This document shows, in pieces, positions 36,416 through 45,049 of a stretch of DNA of 64,000 nucleotides. The notes beneath the pieces were generated by a model, which saw only the letters and a list, made by a program, of their open reading frames with translations, searched no databases and was not told the origin of the DNA. Within the stretch, counting starts at the first letter, position 1. Every line of letters starts with the position of its first letter. Location of the stretch: assembly GCF_000235425.2 (NCBI RefSeq), contig NZ_KI912266.1, positions 4,177,581-4,241,580 on the forward strand, in the 5' to 3' direction. Made by a program: the position numbers and the translations under genes. This stretch comes from Pseudofrankia saprophytica. GTDB lineage: Bacteria > Actinomycetota > Actinomycetes > Frankiales > Frankiaceae.

Positions 36416-38869
36416 GTGCCAAAACTCAGAGCGCGCCGCTGGATCATGGCGGCGAGTCTGCCGTTCGTGGTCGCGGCTACCCTGACGACGATCCCGGCCC
36501 CCGCGAACGCGCTGTCGACCGACGTCGTCATCTCGGCCGTCTACGGCGGCGGCGGCAACTCGGGAGCAGCCTTCAAGAACGACTTCATCGAGCTGGCGAA
36601 CCTCACGGCCAGCCCGATCAGCGTCGAGGGCTGGAGCGTTCAGTACGCCTCGGCGGCGGGTGCCGTCTTCCAGATGACGGCCCTGCACGGCTCGATCCCG
36701 GCGAACGGCCGCTACCTGGTCCAGCAAGCCGCCGGCGCGGCCGGCACGCTCGACCTGCCGGCCCCCGACGCCACGGGCAGTGTCCCGATGTCGGCCACCT
36801 CCGGCGTCGTCGCCCTAAGCACCGCCGCCATCCCGCTGGTCGGCTGCGGCATCTCCTGCTCCACCGCGCCGAACGTCAAGGACCTCGTCGGCTACGGCGC
36901 CACCGCCAACGTCGAGACCCTCGCCGCGCCCGGGCTGACCAACAGTACGGCGGACGCCCGCGGCGGTGCCCTGACCGACACCGACAACAACTCGGTCGAC
37001 TTCACCTCGGGCGTGCCCAAGGCCACCAACACGGCTGGCACCACCGTGACCGCCACCGACAACCCTGGTGGCCCGACCGACCCGACCCCCGGCACCACCC
37101 GGATCCACGACATCCAGGGGGCCGGCCGGATCTCCCCGATCGTCGGTCAGAACGTCACCAACGTGCCGGGCATCGTGACCGCCGTTCGCACCACGGGCAA
37201 CTCCCGCGGTTACTGGATGCAGGACCCGTCGGCCGACGCCGACCCGCTGACCAGCGAAGGCATCTTCGTCTTCACGGGCACGACCAGCCCCGCCGTCGTC
37301 AGCGGCGACTCGGTGCTGACCACCGGCCGGGTCAGCGAGTTCCGCCCCGCCACCGGTGCGCAGTCGCTGACCGAGCTCGGCGGCTCGATCAACACCGTCA
37401 AGCTGACGAGCGGCAACGCGCTGCCCGCGCCGGTCCCCGTCACCTTCGCCGACGCCTTCACCAAGACGGGCAGCCTCGAGGCCCAGCCCCTCGAGCCGAA
37501 CTCGTACGTGCTCGACTGGCTGGAGGTCCACGAGGGCATGCGGGTCGCCGTTGCCCAGGACACCCGCCTCGTCAGCCCGGTCAACACCGAGTTCGGTGAG
37601 CTCTGGGTCACCCTGAAGCCGAACCAGAACCCCACCCCGCGCGGCGGCACGGTGTACTCCTCCTACGCTGATCCCAACAGCGGGCGTCTGATGCTCGCTG
37701 CCCTGAACGGCGCCCCCGCCGCCAACGTCGGCTCCACCCTCGCGGGCGGCTCGATCGGCGTCGTTGACTACCAGTCGTTCGGTGGATACGTCATCCAGAC
37801 CACCGATCTCGGCGCCATCACCGAGGGCGGGCTCAAGCCGCAGAAGGTCAACCCACCGAAGAAGAGTGGCGACCTTTCCATCGTCACCTACAACGTCGAG
37901 AACCTCGCCGCCGGCGACCCCGACACCAAGTTCGCGCGGCTGGCCCAGGCCGTCGTCGTGAACCTCGGCAAGCCGGACATCATCGCCCTGGAGGAAATCC
38001 AGGACAACAACGGCACCGTCGACGACGGCACCGTCGCCGCCGATCAGACCGTCAACAAGTTCATCGCGGCGATCGTGGCGGCCGGTGGCCCGACCTACGC
38101 CTGGCGTTCGATCAACCCCAACAACGGCACCGACGGCGGCGCGCCCGGCGGCAACATCCGCCAGGTGTTCCTGTTCAACCCGGCCCGGGTGACCTTCGTC
38201 GACCGTCCCGGCGGCGACGCCAACACGGCCGTGACCGTGCAGAAGGAGCGCCCGACCAGCAACCAGATCTTCCTGTCGGCCTCTCCCGGCCGCATCAACC
38301 CGACCAGCTCCGCCTGGAACGCCAGCCGCAAGCCCCTGGTCGGCGAGTTCAACTACGACGGCGACAAGCAGCTGTTCGTCATCGCCAACCACTTCAACAG
38401 CAAGGGTGGCGACTACCCGCTCACCGCCGCGGTGCAGCCGCCGAACCGGGTCTCCGAGACCCAGCGCGGTGCCCAGGCGACCGAGGTTCGCAACTTCGTC
38501 GCCGACCTGGCCGCCAAGAGCGGCAACACCGCCCGGGTGGTCGTCCTGGGTGACCTCAACGACTACCAGTTCAGCCCGACCCTGGCGACGCTGACCGACA
38601 ACGGCACGCTGCTGAGGACGCTGATCAACGACCTGCCCGCGAACGAGCAGTACAGCTACGTGTTCGACGGCAACTCGCAGGTGCTGGACCACATCCTGAT
38701 CAGCCCGACCATCAAGGGCTACGGGTACGGCGTGGTGCACATCAACGCCGAGTTCTCCGACCAGACCAGCGACCACGACCCGCAGATCCTTCGAATTCTG
38801 ACGGGGTGTGGGGGTTCGCCGCTGCCCGACCGCTGCCTTCCCGGCAGCCCCGTGGTGGATGTCCCGTAA
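36416..38869 (+). CDS. secreted ExeM-like endonuclease/exonuclease/phosphatase with lamin-tail domain
   Basis: An 817-residue exported protein. A signal peptide (MPKLRARRW, hydrophobic core, PAPANA-LS at about residue 33) leads into a lamin-tail domain (about 35-180, NDFIELANLTASPISVEGWS). A middle OB-fold-like region follows. From about residue 482 comes an EEP nuclease domain with VTYNVENLA, ALEEIQDN, IANHFNSKGGD, LGDLNDYQ and SDHDPQI. GTG 36416 has AGGAG 10 bp upstream. It probably degrades extracellular DNA for phosphate or nucleosides. Its transcription ends at a strong terminator at 38885. Confidence 0.92.
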   Translation: MPKLRARRWIMAASLPFVVAATLTTIPAPANALSTDVVISAVYGGGGNSGAAFKNDFIELANLTASPISVEGWSVQYASAAGAVFQMTALHGSIPANGRYLVQQAAGAAGTLDLPAPDATGSVPMSATSGVVALSTAAIPLVGCGISCSTAPNVKDLVGYGATANVETLAAPGLTNSTADARGGALTDTDNNSVDFTSGVPKATNTAGTTVTATDNPGGPTDPTPGTTRIHDIQGAGRISPIVGQNVTNVPGIVTAVRTTGNSRGYWMQDPSADADPLTSEGIFVFTGTTSPAVVSGDSVLTTGRVSEFRPATGAQSLTELGGSINTVKLTSGNALPAPVPVTFADAFTKTGSLEAQPLEPNSYVLDWLEVHEGMRVAVAQDTRLVSPVNTEFGELWVTLKPNQNPTPRGGTVYSSYADPNSGRLMLAALNGAPAANVGSTLAGGSIGVVDYQSFGGYVIQTTDLGAITEGGLKPQKVNPPKKSGDLSIVTYNVENLAAGDPDTKFARLAQAVVVNLGKPDIIALEEIQDNNGTVDDGTVAADQTVNKFIAAIVAAGGPTYAWRSINPNNGTDGGAPGGNIRQVFLFNPARVTFVDRPGGDANTAVTVQKERPTSNQIFLSASPGRINPTSSAWNASRKPLVGEFNYDGDKQLFVIANHFNSKGGDYPLTAAVQPPNRVSETQRGAQATEVRNFVADLAAKSGNTARVVVLGDLNDYQFSPTLATLTDNGTLLRTLINDLPANEQYSYVFDGNSQVLDHILISPTIKGYGYGVVHINAEFSDQTSDHDPQILRILTGCGGSPLPDRCLPGSPVVDVP

Positions 38870-38884
38870 CACCCTCCCGCGGTA

Positions 38885-38925
38885 AGAAAGCGCCCGTCCC
38901 CTTTCTCGGGGGACGGGCGCTTTCT
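38885..38925 (+). terminator. strong intrinsic-type terminator
   Basis: AGAAAGCGCCCGTCCCC (38885-38901) and its exact reverse complement (38909-38925) form a 17-bp stem with a 7-nt loop, 16 bp after the nuclease stop. Confidence 0.9.
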
Positions 38926-39162
38926 GTTCCACCGCAGGCGGTGCGAACTGGTCTTGATCGCCACCAGCGTCCAGGAGTCGGCCGCGCGCTCAGCCTGCGC
39001 GACGTCACGGGGAATCCTGTCAGACGTCAGGGGCGCGAAACACTGCTGGTCGTGGCCCTGACGTCTGATTCGGGTGGGTGGCAGACCCGGCACGCCCGGG
39101 GCTGACGGACCCCGCCGGCGGCGCGCACGACGCACCCACCACGGTGGCCGGAGTGAAGTACA

Positions 39163-39534
39163 TCAACCGCCGCCGTCGAGCTGTGCGGCTATCCGACACT
39201 CAAGATCGTCCATCGTGCGAGAGAACGCGTCTCCTAGATCCACATGGAGACGATCGGCAAGAATGACAACCGACCAGAGACAGTCGGACAGCTCATGCTC
39301 GATGGCGCCCCGCAGATCTTGGACGTCGCGGGCGCCGTCCTGAGCCATGACCAACTTGGCGAGGTCGCCGACGTCGCCGACGAAGCCCAGCATGTAGTCC
39401 TGCAAGCACCATTCCCGCCGACCCTCATGCCGATTGAGATCGCCGTAGCGGTTACGGACGTCGATGGCGCGGTTCAGAACTTGGTCGAGGTTCAAACGTA
39501 CCTCCCAAACGGGCAACCTAGATGTTTCGACCAT
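39163..39534 (-). CDS. MazG-like nucleotide pyrophosphohydrolase
   Basis: A 123-residue all-alpha protein. GDVGDLAKLVMAQ and HELSDCLWSVVILADRLHVD match the E-x-x-E and E-x-x-D metal-binding helices of the MazG-like superfamily (the first motif reads GDVGDL, so one acidic position is changed). It may hydrolyse non-canonical NTPs. It lies on the same strand as the WapI-like gene and a 54-codon ORF upstream, with a hairpin between. Confidence 0.75.
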   Translation of the reverse strand: MVETSRLPVWEVRLNLDQVLNRAIDVRNRYGDLNRHEGRREWCLQDYMLGFVGDVGDLAKLVMAQDGARDVQDLRGAIEHELSDCLWSVVILADRLHVDLGDAFSRTMDDLECRIAAQLDGGG

Positions 39535-39629
39535 CGTGCGACGACACTGAGCCGATGGCGTGGAGGACTAGCGATCCTCCGGGGCGAGGGGTCCGGCAGG
39601 CAGCCACCCCTGGTTGCCGGCGGCACGGC

Positions 39630-39648
39630 GCGCGGCCGGAGGCCGCGC
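39630..39648 (-). other. GC stem-loop between small ORF and MazG-like gene
   Basis: GCGCGGCC-GGA-GGCCGCGC forms a perfect 8-bp stem with a 3-nt loop. It may be a terminator or a processing site between the two minus-strand genes. Confidence 0.5.
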
Positions 39649-39666
39649 CTTGAAGGTTGTGCAGAT

Positions 39667-39831
39667 TTACGTCGTACAGATTTCCGTGACAGCGATCTCG
39701 AGGTCGACGATCTCGAGGTCGACGCCGCCAGCTGCGGCTGGGTCCGGGGGCTCGAACGCCGCCATTGCGCTGCCAGCCGCATCGAGGAGCTGCTGACCGA
39801 CCTCGGCCCGCCACAACGATCCGACTGACAT
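39667..39831 (-). CDS. possible 54-residue small protein
   Basis: ATG 39831 opens a short frame with reasonable codon bias (starts MSVGSLWRAEVGQQLLDAAG; ends VTEICTT). It lies 21 bp after the WapI-like gene on the same strand and has no clear SD. A 15-bp tandem repeat (GATCTCGAGGTCGAC type, near 39690-39722) encodes DLEIVDLEI. I do not recognise it. It could be a regulatory or precursor peptide, or non-coding. Confidence 0.35.
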   Translation of the reverse strand: MSVGSLWRAEVGQQLLDAAGSAMAAFEPPDPAAAGGVDLEIVDLEIAVTEICTT

Positions 39832-39852
39832 CCCGGAGAAGGGCACCGCTGC

Positions 39853-40335
39853 TCAGCGCGTCGGGAAGGAAGTCAGAGCAAGCTCCCATTGGTCAGCTGC
39901 GTGAAGCAACGCAGCTGCATCCACCCGCACCTCCACGACGTGCTGGTAAATGTCCGCCTCATCATCGTTCTGCCGCCATGGAGGTGCCGCCTCCAGGGAC
40001 AGGTGAAAGCGAATCACCGCCGAACCCCCGCTTCGACCTGCGAGACTGACGGCCAGGACCGGCTCGACGAACCACGTATCCGGAGACAACCGACCTTCGG
40101 CATCAGGTCCGGTTACAACCGCTGCTCCCTCGGCCACTGCGCGCAGCCAGGCGGACACCTCATGGGCTTCATGGGTCAGCAGGCACGGATCGGCAAAGGA
40201 CCAGGTGCCGTCGGGAGTCGTCACCGTTCCACCGACGACTAGCCAGTTGTCGTCGTATGGGTCGCCGCGAACGTCGTCGAACTGATACCGCAGCAGGCGG
40301 AGTTCGGTACTGCTCACACGATCGCTCAAACGCAC
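39853..40335 (-). CDS. WapI-family immunity-like protein
   Basis: A 160-residue protein. [25 protein letters not shown]-type sequence followed by [20 protein letters not shown] matches the WapI-type immunity/antitoxin family, which normally protects against CdiA/WapA-type contact toxins. No toxin gene is adjacent, so it is an orphan here. The MazG-like gene and the small ORF follow on the same strand. Confidence 0.7.
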   Translation of the reverse strand: MRLSDRVSSTELRLLRYQFDDVRGDPYDDNWLVVGGTVTTPDGTWSFADPCLLTHEAHEVSAWLRAVAEGAAVVTGPDAEGRLSPDTWFVEPVLAVSLAGRSGGSAVIRFHLSLEAAPPWRQNDDEADIYQHVVEVRVDAAALLHAADQWELALTSFPTR

Positions 40336-40562
40336 TGTCCCGGGATGTCATGGGCTCTGCGGCTCTGGACAGCGCGAGCGATCACCCACAAGGGGCGCCT
40401 TTGGGCCCGGTCGCCCGCCGAGCTCTCATCGGCCAGCTGAGACGGACTCGACCCCGTTCGACTCGCGAACTCCGAGGCCGACCAACCGTTGTCAGTAACG
40501 CGTAGCGTCTGACTGATCTCCAGAACTCGCGCCGTGGCGGGCCAACGCCGACTGCCGCAGCA

Positions 40563-40817
40563 CTATGCCTCGTCGCCGGACGGGCGACGAGCGCGGCGCC
40601 GGGCGCGCAGCGCGGCGAACCAACCGGCGGTGGCGATGGCCGCACCGACGGCGGGGCCATCGCCCTGGTTGGCGATGAGTCCCGCGGCCGCGCCGGTCAG
40701 CTGGTCGGCGCAGCTGGCACACAACCGCCGGCCGGTCACGGTCGTCGTGCTCGCACCGCTCGATTGCTGGCCGCAGTCGTCGCAGCGGAACGTCGGTCTC
40801 GCCTTTCCAAGGGCCAT
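40563..40817 (-). CDS. small zinc-ribbon protein
   Basis: An 84-residue protein with a CxxC...CxxC ribbon (FRCDDCGQQSS, LCASCADQL), a short Gly/Ala-rich region and a basic tail (RARRRARRPSG). No further domain is visible. Function unknown; such ribbons often bind zinc and nucleic acid or partner proteins. Confidence 0.6.
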   Translation of the reverse strand: MALGKARPTFRCDDCGQQSSGASTTTVTGRRLCASCADQLTGAAAGLIANQGDGPAVGAAIATAGWFAALRARRRARRPSGDEA

Positions 40818-40936
40818 GCCCGCACAACCTACTTATCGGACGGATGCCGGTCGATGCCTGGCCGCTGGAGTGGAATCCAGAACCACCGAGCTGCCGCGTG
40901 GTTTTCGCTCGGTGGTTGTGGCTGTCGGCTCCCTCA

Positions 40937-41896
40937 TCACGGCTTCGCCGGCCGCGTTGCCCACGTCGGGGACCAGGTTCCGGCGTCGTCGGGCTCGGGA
41001 GCGGTGAACCGGGAGCGGAAATAGTCGCGGAACGTGGCGAGCGCGGGGTGCGGATTCTCGTGATGCCAGATCAGTGAATGCGGGTAGACCGGCGTCGGGT
41101 CCTTCAGGTCGACGCGGCGCAGGTCGTAGTAGTCGGGCCAGAGGAACCGGGTCTGCTGGCCGACGAGGCTGGCCAGTTCCGCGGAGTCCGCGAGCACGTC
41201 CAGGAGATGCTCGGTGCCGAAGTGGGGGCCGATCGCGTCGATGGTGAGGCCGAACGCGGCGGCGAGGTCGTCGTAGTAGGTGGCCCACTCGGTCCCGGGG
41301 GCGATTCCGGGTATCCAGATCCGGTGCCCGACGAGCTGGGCGGGCGTGACCGCGTGCGCGGCGGCCAGCTCGTGGCGCGGTCCGGTGAGCAGCTGGTGGG
41401 GCTCGTCGAGGACCCGAGCCGTCCTGATGCCGTCGGGGAGGTGCCGCGCGGGCACGGTGACCGCGCGGAACGACGCGTCGATCATTCCGGACTGGACGGC
41501 GGCGATGGCGGCGTCGGCGTCGAACAGGGTCACGACGTCGAGCTCGGTGCCGGGATGCGCGCGGTGAAAGTCGCGCAGCAGCGCCGCCGGCGCGACCCGC
41601 CGGCTGATCACGTCGACGCGCAGCGCACGACGGCCGGGACGCACCGAGGCGGCCGCCCGCTCCTCGGCCCGGAGAAGGTCACGGGCGTGCGGCAGGAACG
41701 CCTGCCCGTCGATGGTGAGCTGGACGCCACGCGCGGTGCGGGTGAACAGCCGCGCACCGAGGTCCCGCTCCAGCGACGCGACGCGCTTGGACACGGCCTG
41801 CTGCGTGACCGACAGATCCGCGGCGGCCTCCTGGAACTGGCCCGCGTCCGCGGCGGCGACGAAGGTGCGCACGGCCTCGATGTCCACGGCCGTCAA
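40937..41896 (-). CDS. LysR-family transcriptional regulator
   Basis: A 319-residue LysR-type regulator. The winged helix is at residues 1-65 (VRTFVAAADAGQFQEAAADL, VTQQAVSKRVASLERDLGAR), followed by a periplasmic-binding-protein-like effector domain (about 90-300). It is divergent from an MFS exporter 121 bp away. An ACAAC-N5-GTTGT site lies between them, so it probably controls both genes. Effector unknown. Confidence 0.92.
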   Translation of the reverse strand: MTAVDIEAVRTFVAAADAGQFQEAAADLSVTQQAVSKRVASLERDLGARLFTRTARGVQLTIDGQAFLPHARDLLRAEERAAASVRPGRRALRVDVISRRVAPAALLRDFHRAHPGTELDVVTLFDADAAIAAVQSGMIDASFRAVTVPARHLPDGIRTARVLDEPHQLLTGPRHELAAAHAVTPAQLVGHRIWIPGIAPGTEWATYYDDLAAAFGLTIDAIGPHFGTEHLLDVLADSAELASLVGQQTRFLWPDYYDLRRVDLKDPTPVYPHSLIWHHENPHPALATFRDYFRSRFTAPEPDDAGTWSPTWATRPAKP

Positions 41897-41906
41897 CGTT
41901 AGCCGT

Positions 41907-41921
41907 ACAACGCATGGTTGT
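41907..41921. promoter_or_regulatory. LysR-type inverted repeat in divergent promoter
   Basis: ACAACGCATGGTTGT is a perfect 5-bp inverted repeat with a 5-nt centre (T-N11-A type), 11 bp before the LysR start and about 100 bp before the MFS gene. Confidence 0.45.
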
Positions 41922-42017
41922 GGCTCGCCGGCAAAGCAGTTGTTTGATCCGGATTTCCGGCACCCGCTTTGATGGCCCGGTCAACGCCACGTTGTTGGAG
42001 TGCCTTGGAGGGCCGCG

Positions 42018-43364
42018 TTGGGTGTGCGGGGTGGGCGATCGCTGGGCCGGCAGTTCGGATGGCTCTGGGCGGCCTTCACGGTCAGCACGGCGGGCACACG
42101 GCTCGCGTTCGACGCGTTTCCTCTGATCGCGATCCTGGTGCTGCATGCCGGGCCGATCGAGGTCTCGGAGCTGGCGGCGGCCGGGCTGGCGGTGGGGGTG
42201 GCCGTGGCGGTGCCGCTGGGCCCCTGGGTGGAGTTCCGCCGCAAGCGGCCGGTGATGGTGGCGATGGACCTCACGCGGTTCGCCGCGGTGCTGAGCGTCC
42301 CCGCGGCGTTCGCGGTGGGTTCGCTCAGCTTCGCCCAGCTCCTGGTCGTGTCGGTCATCGTCGCGGCGGCCGACATCGCCTTCGTCGCCGCCAGTGGCGC
42401 GTGCCTGAAGGGCATCCTGCGGGGAGACGACCTGCTCGTCGCGAACGCCCGCCTCGAGTCCACGACCTGGACCGCCACCGTGCTCGGACCGCCGCTCGGC
42501 GGAGCCATGATCGGTCTTTTCGGGCCCGTGACGACCGTGGTGGCCGACGCCGTCAGCTACCTGCTCTCGGCGCTGGGTATCCGCGCCATGGGCGGACGGG
42601 AGCCGCAGCCAGCCCAGGCGCGGTCCGACCGGCCTCAGTTGCGAGCCCGCGATCTCCTCGAAGGATGGCGGTACATCCTCACCGATCCCGCGCTGCGCCC
42701 GTTGTTCGCCAATACGATCATGGTCAATGGGCTGATCATGGCGACGTCGCCGCTGCTCGCCGTCCTCATGCTCGGCCGCCTTGGTTTCGAACCCTGGCAG
42801 TACGGCCTCGCGTTTGGGGCGCCCTGCGTCGGTGGTCTCGTCGGCTCCCGCCTTTCGCGACCGTTGGTCGCGCGATACGGATCGCGACGGGTGATGCGCG
42901 TCGCGGGTGCGGCGCGCGCCTGCTGGTCACTCGGACTGGCCTTCGTCTGCCCCGGCACGGCCGGGATCGTGCTCGTCATCGCCGTCCAGCTCGGCCTGGT
43001 CACCTGCGTGGGAGTGTTCAACCCCGTGTTCGCCACCTACCGGCTCGACCACACCGATCCCCAGCGTGTCGCCAGGACCCTGGCGGCCTGGTCGATCACC
43101 AGCAGGGCCGGGACCGCGGCCCTGACCGCCCTGTGGGGCGTGCTCGCCAGCCTCACGGGGGCCCGCGTCGCGATCGCGGCCGCCGGGCTCCTTCTCCTGA
43201 CGACCCCGTTCGCGCTGCCGCGGAACGCCGAGGGGAGTCGGCCAGGGGAGAGGCTGGCGGACTCCCCTCGGGCACGGTCAGTAGGTGCCTTCGGCGATGT
43301 CGTCGACGCCCAGCTCGGCCAGCAGGCAGGAGCGCAGCGCGGCGAACGCGGGGTCGGAGCGTAG
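42018..43364 (+). CDS. MFS transporter (EntS-like exporter)
   Basis: A roughly 448-residue protein with about 10-12 membrane helices (FGWLWAAFTVSTAGTRLAF at the first helix). The motif-A-like loop LGPWVEFRRKRPVM lies after helix two, and DTA/LAT-like repeats follow. Several starts are in frame: GTG 42000, TTG 42018 and GTG 42024. TTG 42018 is chosen because GGAGG lies 6 bp upstream. The last 30 residues are encoded opposite the 3' end of ssuB and look non-conserved. It probably exports a small drug or siderophore-like compound under LysR control. Confidence 0.85.
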   Translation: MGVRGGRSLGRQFGWLWAAFTVSTAGTRLAFDAFPLIAILVLHAGPIEVSELAAAGLAVGVAVAVPLGPWVEFRRKRPVMVAMDLTRFAAVLSVPAAFAVGSLSFAQLLVVSVIVAAADIAFVAASGACLKGILRGDDLLVANARLESTTWTATVLGPPLGGAMIGLFGPVTTVVADAVSYLLSALGIRAMGGREPQPAQARSDRPQLRARDLLEGWRYILTDPALRPLFANTIMVNGLIMATSPLLAVLMLGRLGFEPWQYGLAFGAPCVGGLVGSRLSRPLVARYGSRRVMRVAGAARACWSLGLAFVCPGTAGIVLVIAVQLGLVTCVGVFNPVFATYRLDHTDPQRVARTLAAWSITSRAGTAALTALWGVLASLTGARVAIAAAGLLLLTTPFALPRNAEGSRPGERLADSPRARSVGAFGDVVDAQLGQQAGAQRGERGVGA

Positions 43365-44135
43365 CCGCGGCGGCGCGACGTCCACAGGGACGTCGAGGGA
43401 CAGCCGGCCGTCGGTGAGGACCAGCACGCGGTCAGCCAGCAGGATCGCCTCGTCGACGTCGTGGGTGACGAACAGGACGGCGGGGCGGTGGCGGCGGCAC
43501 AGCTCCCGCAGCAGGGCGTGCATCCGGATGCGGGTCAGGGCGTCGAGCGCGCCGAACGGCTCGTCGAGCATCACCAGGTCCGGCTCGCGCACCAGCGCCC
43601 GGGCGAGTGCCACCCGCTGTGCCTCGCCGCCGGACAGCGTCACCGGCCAGGCCCGTTCCCGGCCCCCGAGCCCGACCTCGGCGAGCGCCGCCCGGCCGCG
43701 GGCCGCGACGTCCTTACCGGGCAGGCCGAGAGTGACGTTGCCGAGCGCCCGGGTCCACGGCAGCAGCCGTGCCTCCTGGAAGACGACCGAGCGTCGCGTC
43801 GCCGCGAGCACGTCGCCCTCGATGGCGGTGTCGAACCCGCCGAGGATGCGCAGCAGCGTGCTCTTGCCCGATCCGCTGCGCCCGAGCAGCGCGACGAACT
43901 CGCCGGCGGCGATCGTCAGGTCCAGGCCGTCGAGCACGACCCGCTCGCCGAAGGCCCGGCGCAGGCCGCGCACCCGCACCGCCACGCCGTCGGTGTCGCC
44001 CCCGGTCGGTCCGGCCGATCCGGCGGCAGAAGCGGTGCGGTCGGTCAGGCCGGTCAGGCCGGGGGCCTGGCTGGCCTCATCCGGGGTGCCAGTGGGCGCC
44101 GGGGTGCTCAGGTGCCGCTGAAGCCGCGTCGCCAT
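43278..44135 (-). CDS. ssuB: sulfonate/taurine ABC transporter ATP-binding protein
   Basis: A 285-residue ATPase. A Thr/Pro-rich start (about 45 residues) precedes Walker A LLGRSGSGKSTLLRILGG, VVFQEARLLPWTRALGNV (typical of SsuB/TauB/NrtD), signature LSGGEAQRVALARAL and Walker B LVMLDEPFGALDALTRI. ATG 44135 overlaps the permease gene by 28 bp. It is last in the roK-tauD-ssuACB order. Its 3' end overlaps the convergent MFS gene by 87 bp. Confidence 0.9.
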   Translation of the reverse strand: MATRLQRHLSTPAPTGTPDEASQAPGLTGLTDRTASAAGSAGPTGGDTDGVAVRVRGLRRAFGERVVLDGLDLTIAAGEFVALLGRSGSGKSTLLRILGGFDTAIEGDVLAATRRSVVFQEARLLPWTRALGNVTLGLPGKDVAARGRAALAEVGLGGRERAWPVTLSGGEAQRVALARALVREPDLVMLDEPFGALDALTRIRMHALLRELCRRHRPAVLFVTHDVDEAILLADRVLVLTDGRLSLDVPVDVAPPRLRSDPAFAALRSCLLAELGVDDIAEGTY

Positions 44136-45049
44136 GACAGCAGACTCCCTTCGAGAACGCGGACGATGCCGTCGCAGAGCAGGCCGAGCACACCGTAGAT
44201 CACCAGGCAGAGAATGATGATGTCGGTGCGGTTCCAGCCCTGGGCGCTGGTGAGCAGGTAGCCGATGCCGCGGTCGGTGTTGACCTGCTCGGCGAAGACC
44301 AGCAGCAGCCAGGCGACGCCGAGCGACCAGCGCAGCCCGATGAGGAATCCGGGCAGTGCGCCGGGAACGATGACGCGGCGGATGAGCCCGAGGCGGCCGA
44401 GCCCGAACGTGCGGCCGGCCTCCACGAGCTTGACGTCGACGCCGCGGATGCCGGCGAACGTGTTCATGTAGACCGGGAAGACGACGCCGGCCGAGATCAG
44501 GAAGATCTTGGCCGACTCGCCGATGCCGATCCAGACAATGATCAGTGGCAGCAGGGCGATGATGGGGATCGTCCGCAGGAAGTTCATCGACGAGTCGACG
44601 ACGTGCTCGCCGGCGCGGAAGAACCCGGCGAGGACGGCGAGGACTAGGCCGGCCGCCACGCCGAACAGCACGCCCCAGCCGACCCGGACGAGCGACACCG
44701 ACAGGTTGTCCCAGAGCTCTCCGTCGCCGGCCAGATCCCCGAAGGCGCGGGCGACGGCCAGTGGCGAGGCGAGTACCCTGCCGCCGACCAGACCCGTACC
44801 GGTGATCGCCCACCAGACCGCGAGCAGCACCGCCGGGCCCGTGAGCCGGCGGATCCAGCCGGGAGCCGACAGCCGGGTCCCGTGGGAGCGCCGGCCGCCG
44901 GTGGGGTCCTCGAGGGTGGGCGTGGTCGCCGCGGGCGCGGCGTTCGCGCGCCTCCCGGCCGCGGCGCCGCCGGCCGGCGACGCGGGAAGGCCGCGGGGAT
45001 CGGCCCCCGGCGGTGGGACGATCGTGGGCAGGTAGCCGACCTCCGTCAT
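44108..45049 (-). CDS. ssuC: sulfonate/taurine ABC transporter permease
   Basis: A 313-residue inner-membrane permease. The first 65 residues are Pro/Ala-rich and cytoplasmic, followed by six helices. The EAA loop reads EAGRTFGLGRLGLIRRVIV. ATG 45049 overlaps the binding-protein stop as ATGA. It matches the SsuC/TauC/NrtB group. Confidence 0.9.
   Translation of the reverse strand: MTEVGYLPTIVPPPGADPRGLPASPAGGAAAGRRANAAPAATTPTLEDPTGGRRSHGTRLSAPGWIRRLTGPAVLLAVWWAITGTGLVGGRVLASPLAVARAFGDLAGDGELWDNLSVSLVRVGWGVLFGVAAGLVLAVLAGFFRAGEHVVDSSMNFLRTIPIIALLPLIIVWIGIGESAKIFLISAGVVFPVYMNTFAGIRGVDVKLVEAGRTFGLGRLGLIRRVIVPGALPGFLIGLRWSLGVAWLLLVFAEQVNTDRGIGYLLTSAQGWNRTDIIILCLVIYGVLGLLCDGIVRVLEGSLLSWRRGFSGT

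Noticed and set aside
42000-42017. GTG 42000 as MFS start
   Set aside because: No SD at a useful distance; GGAGG at 42007-42011 fits TTG 42018.
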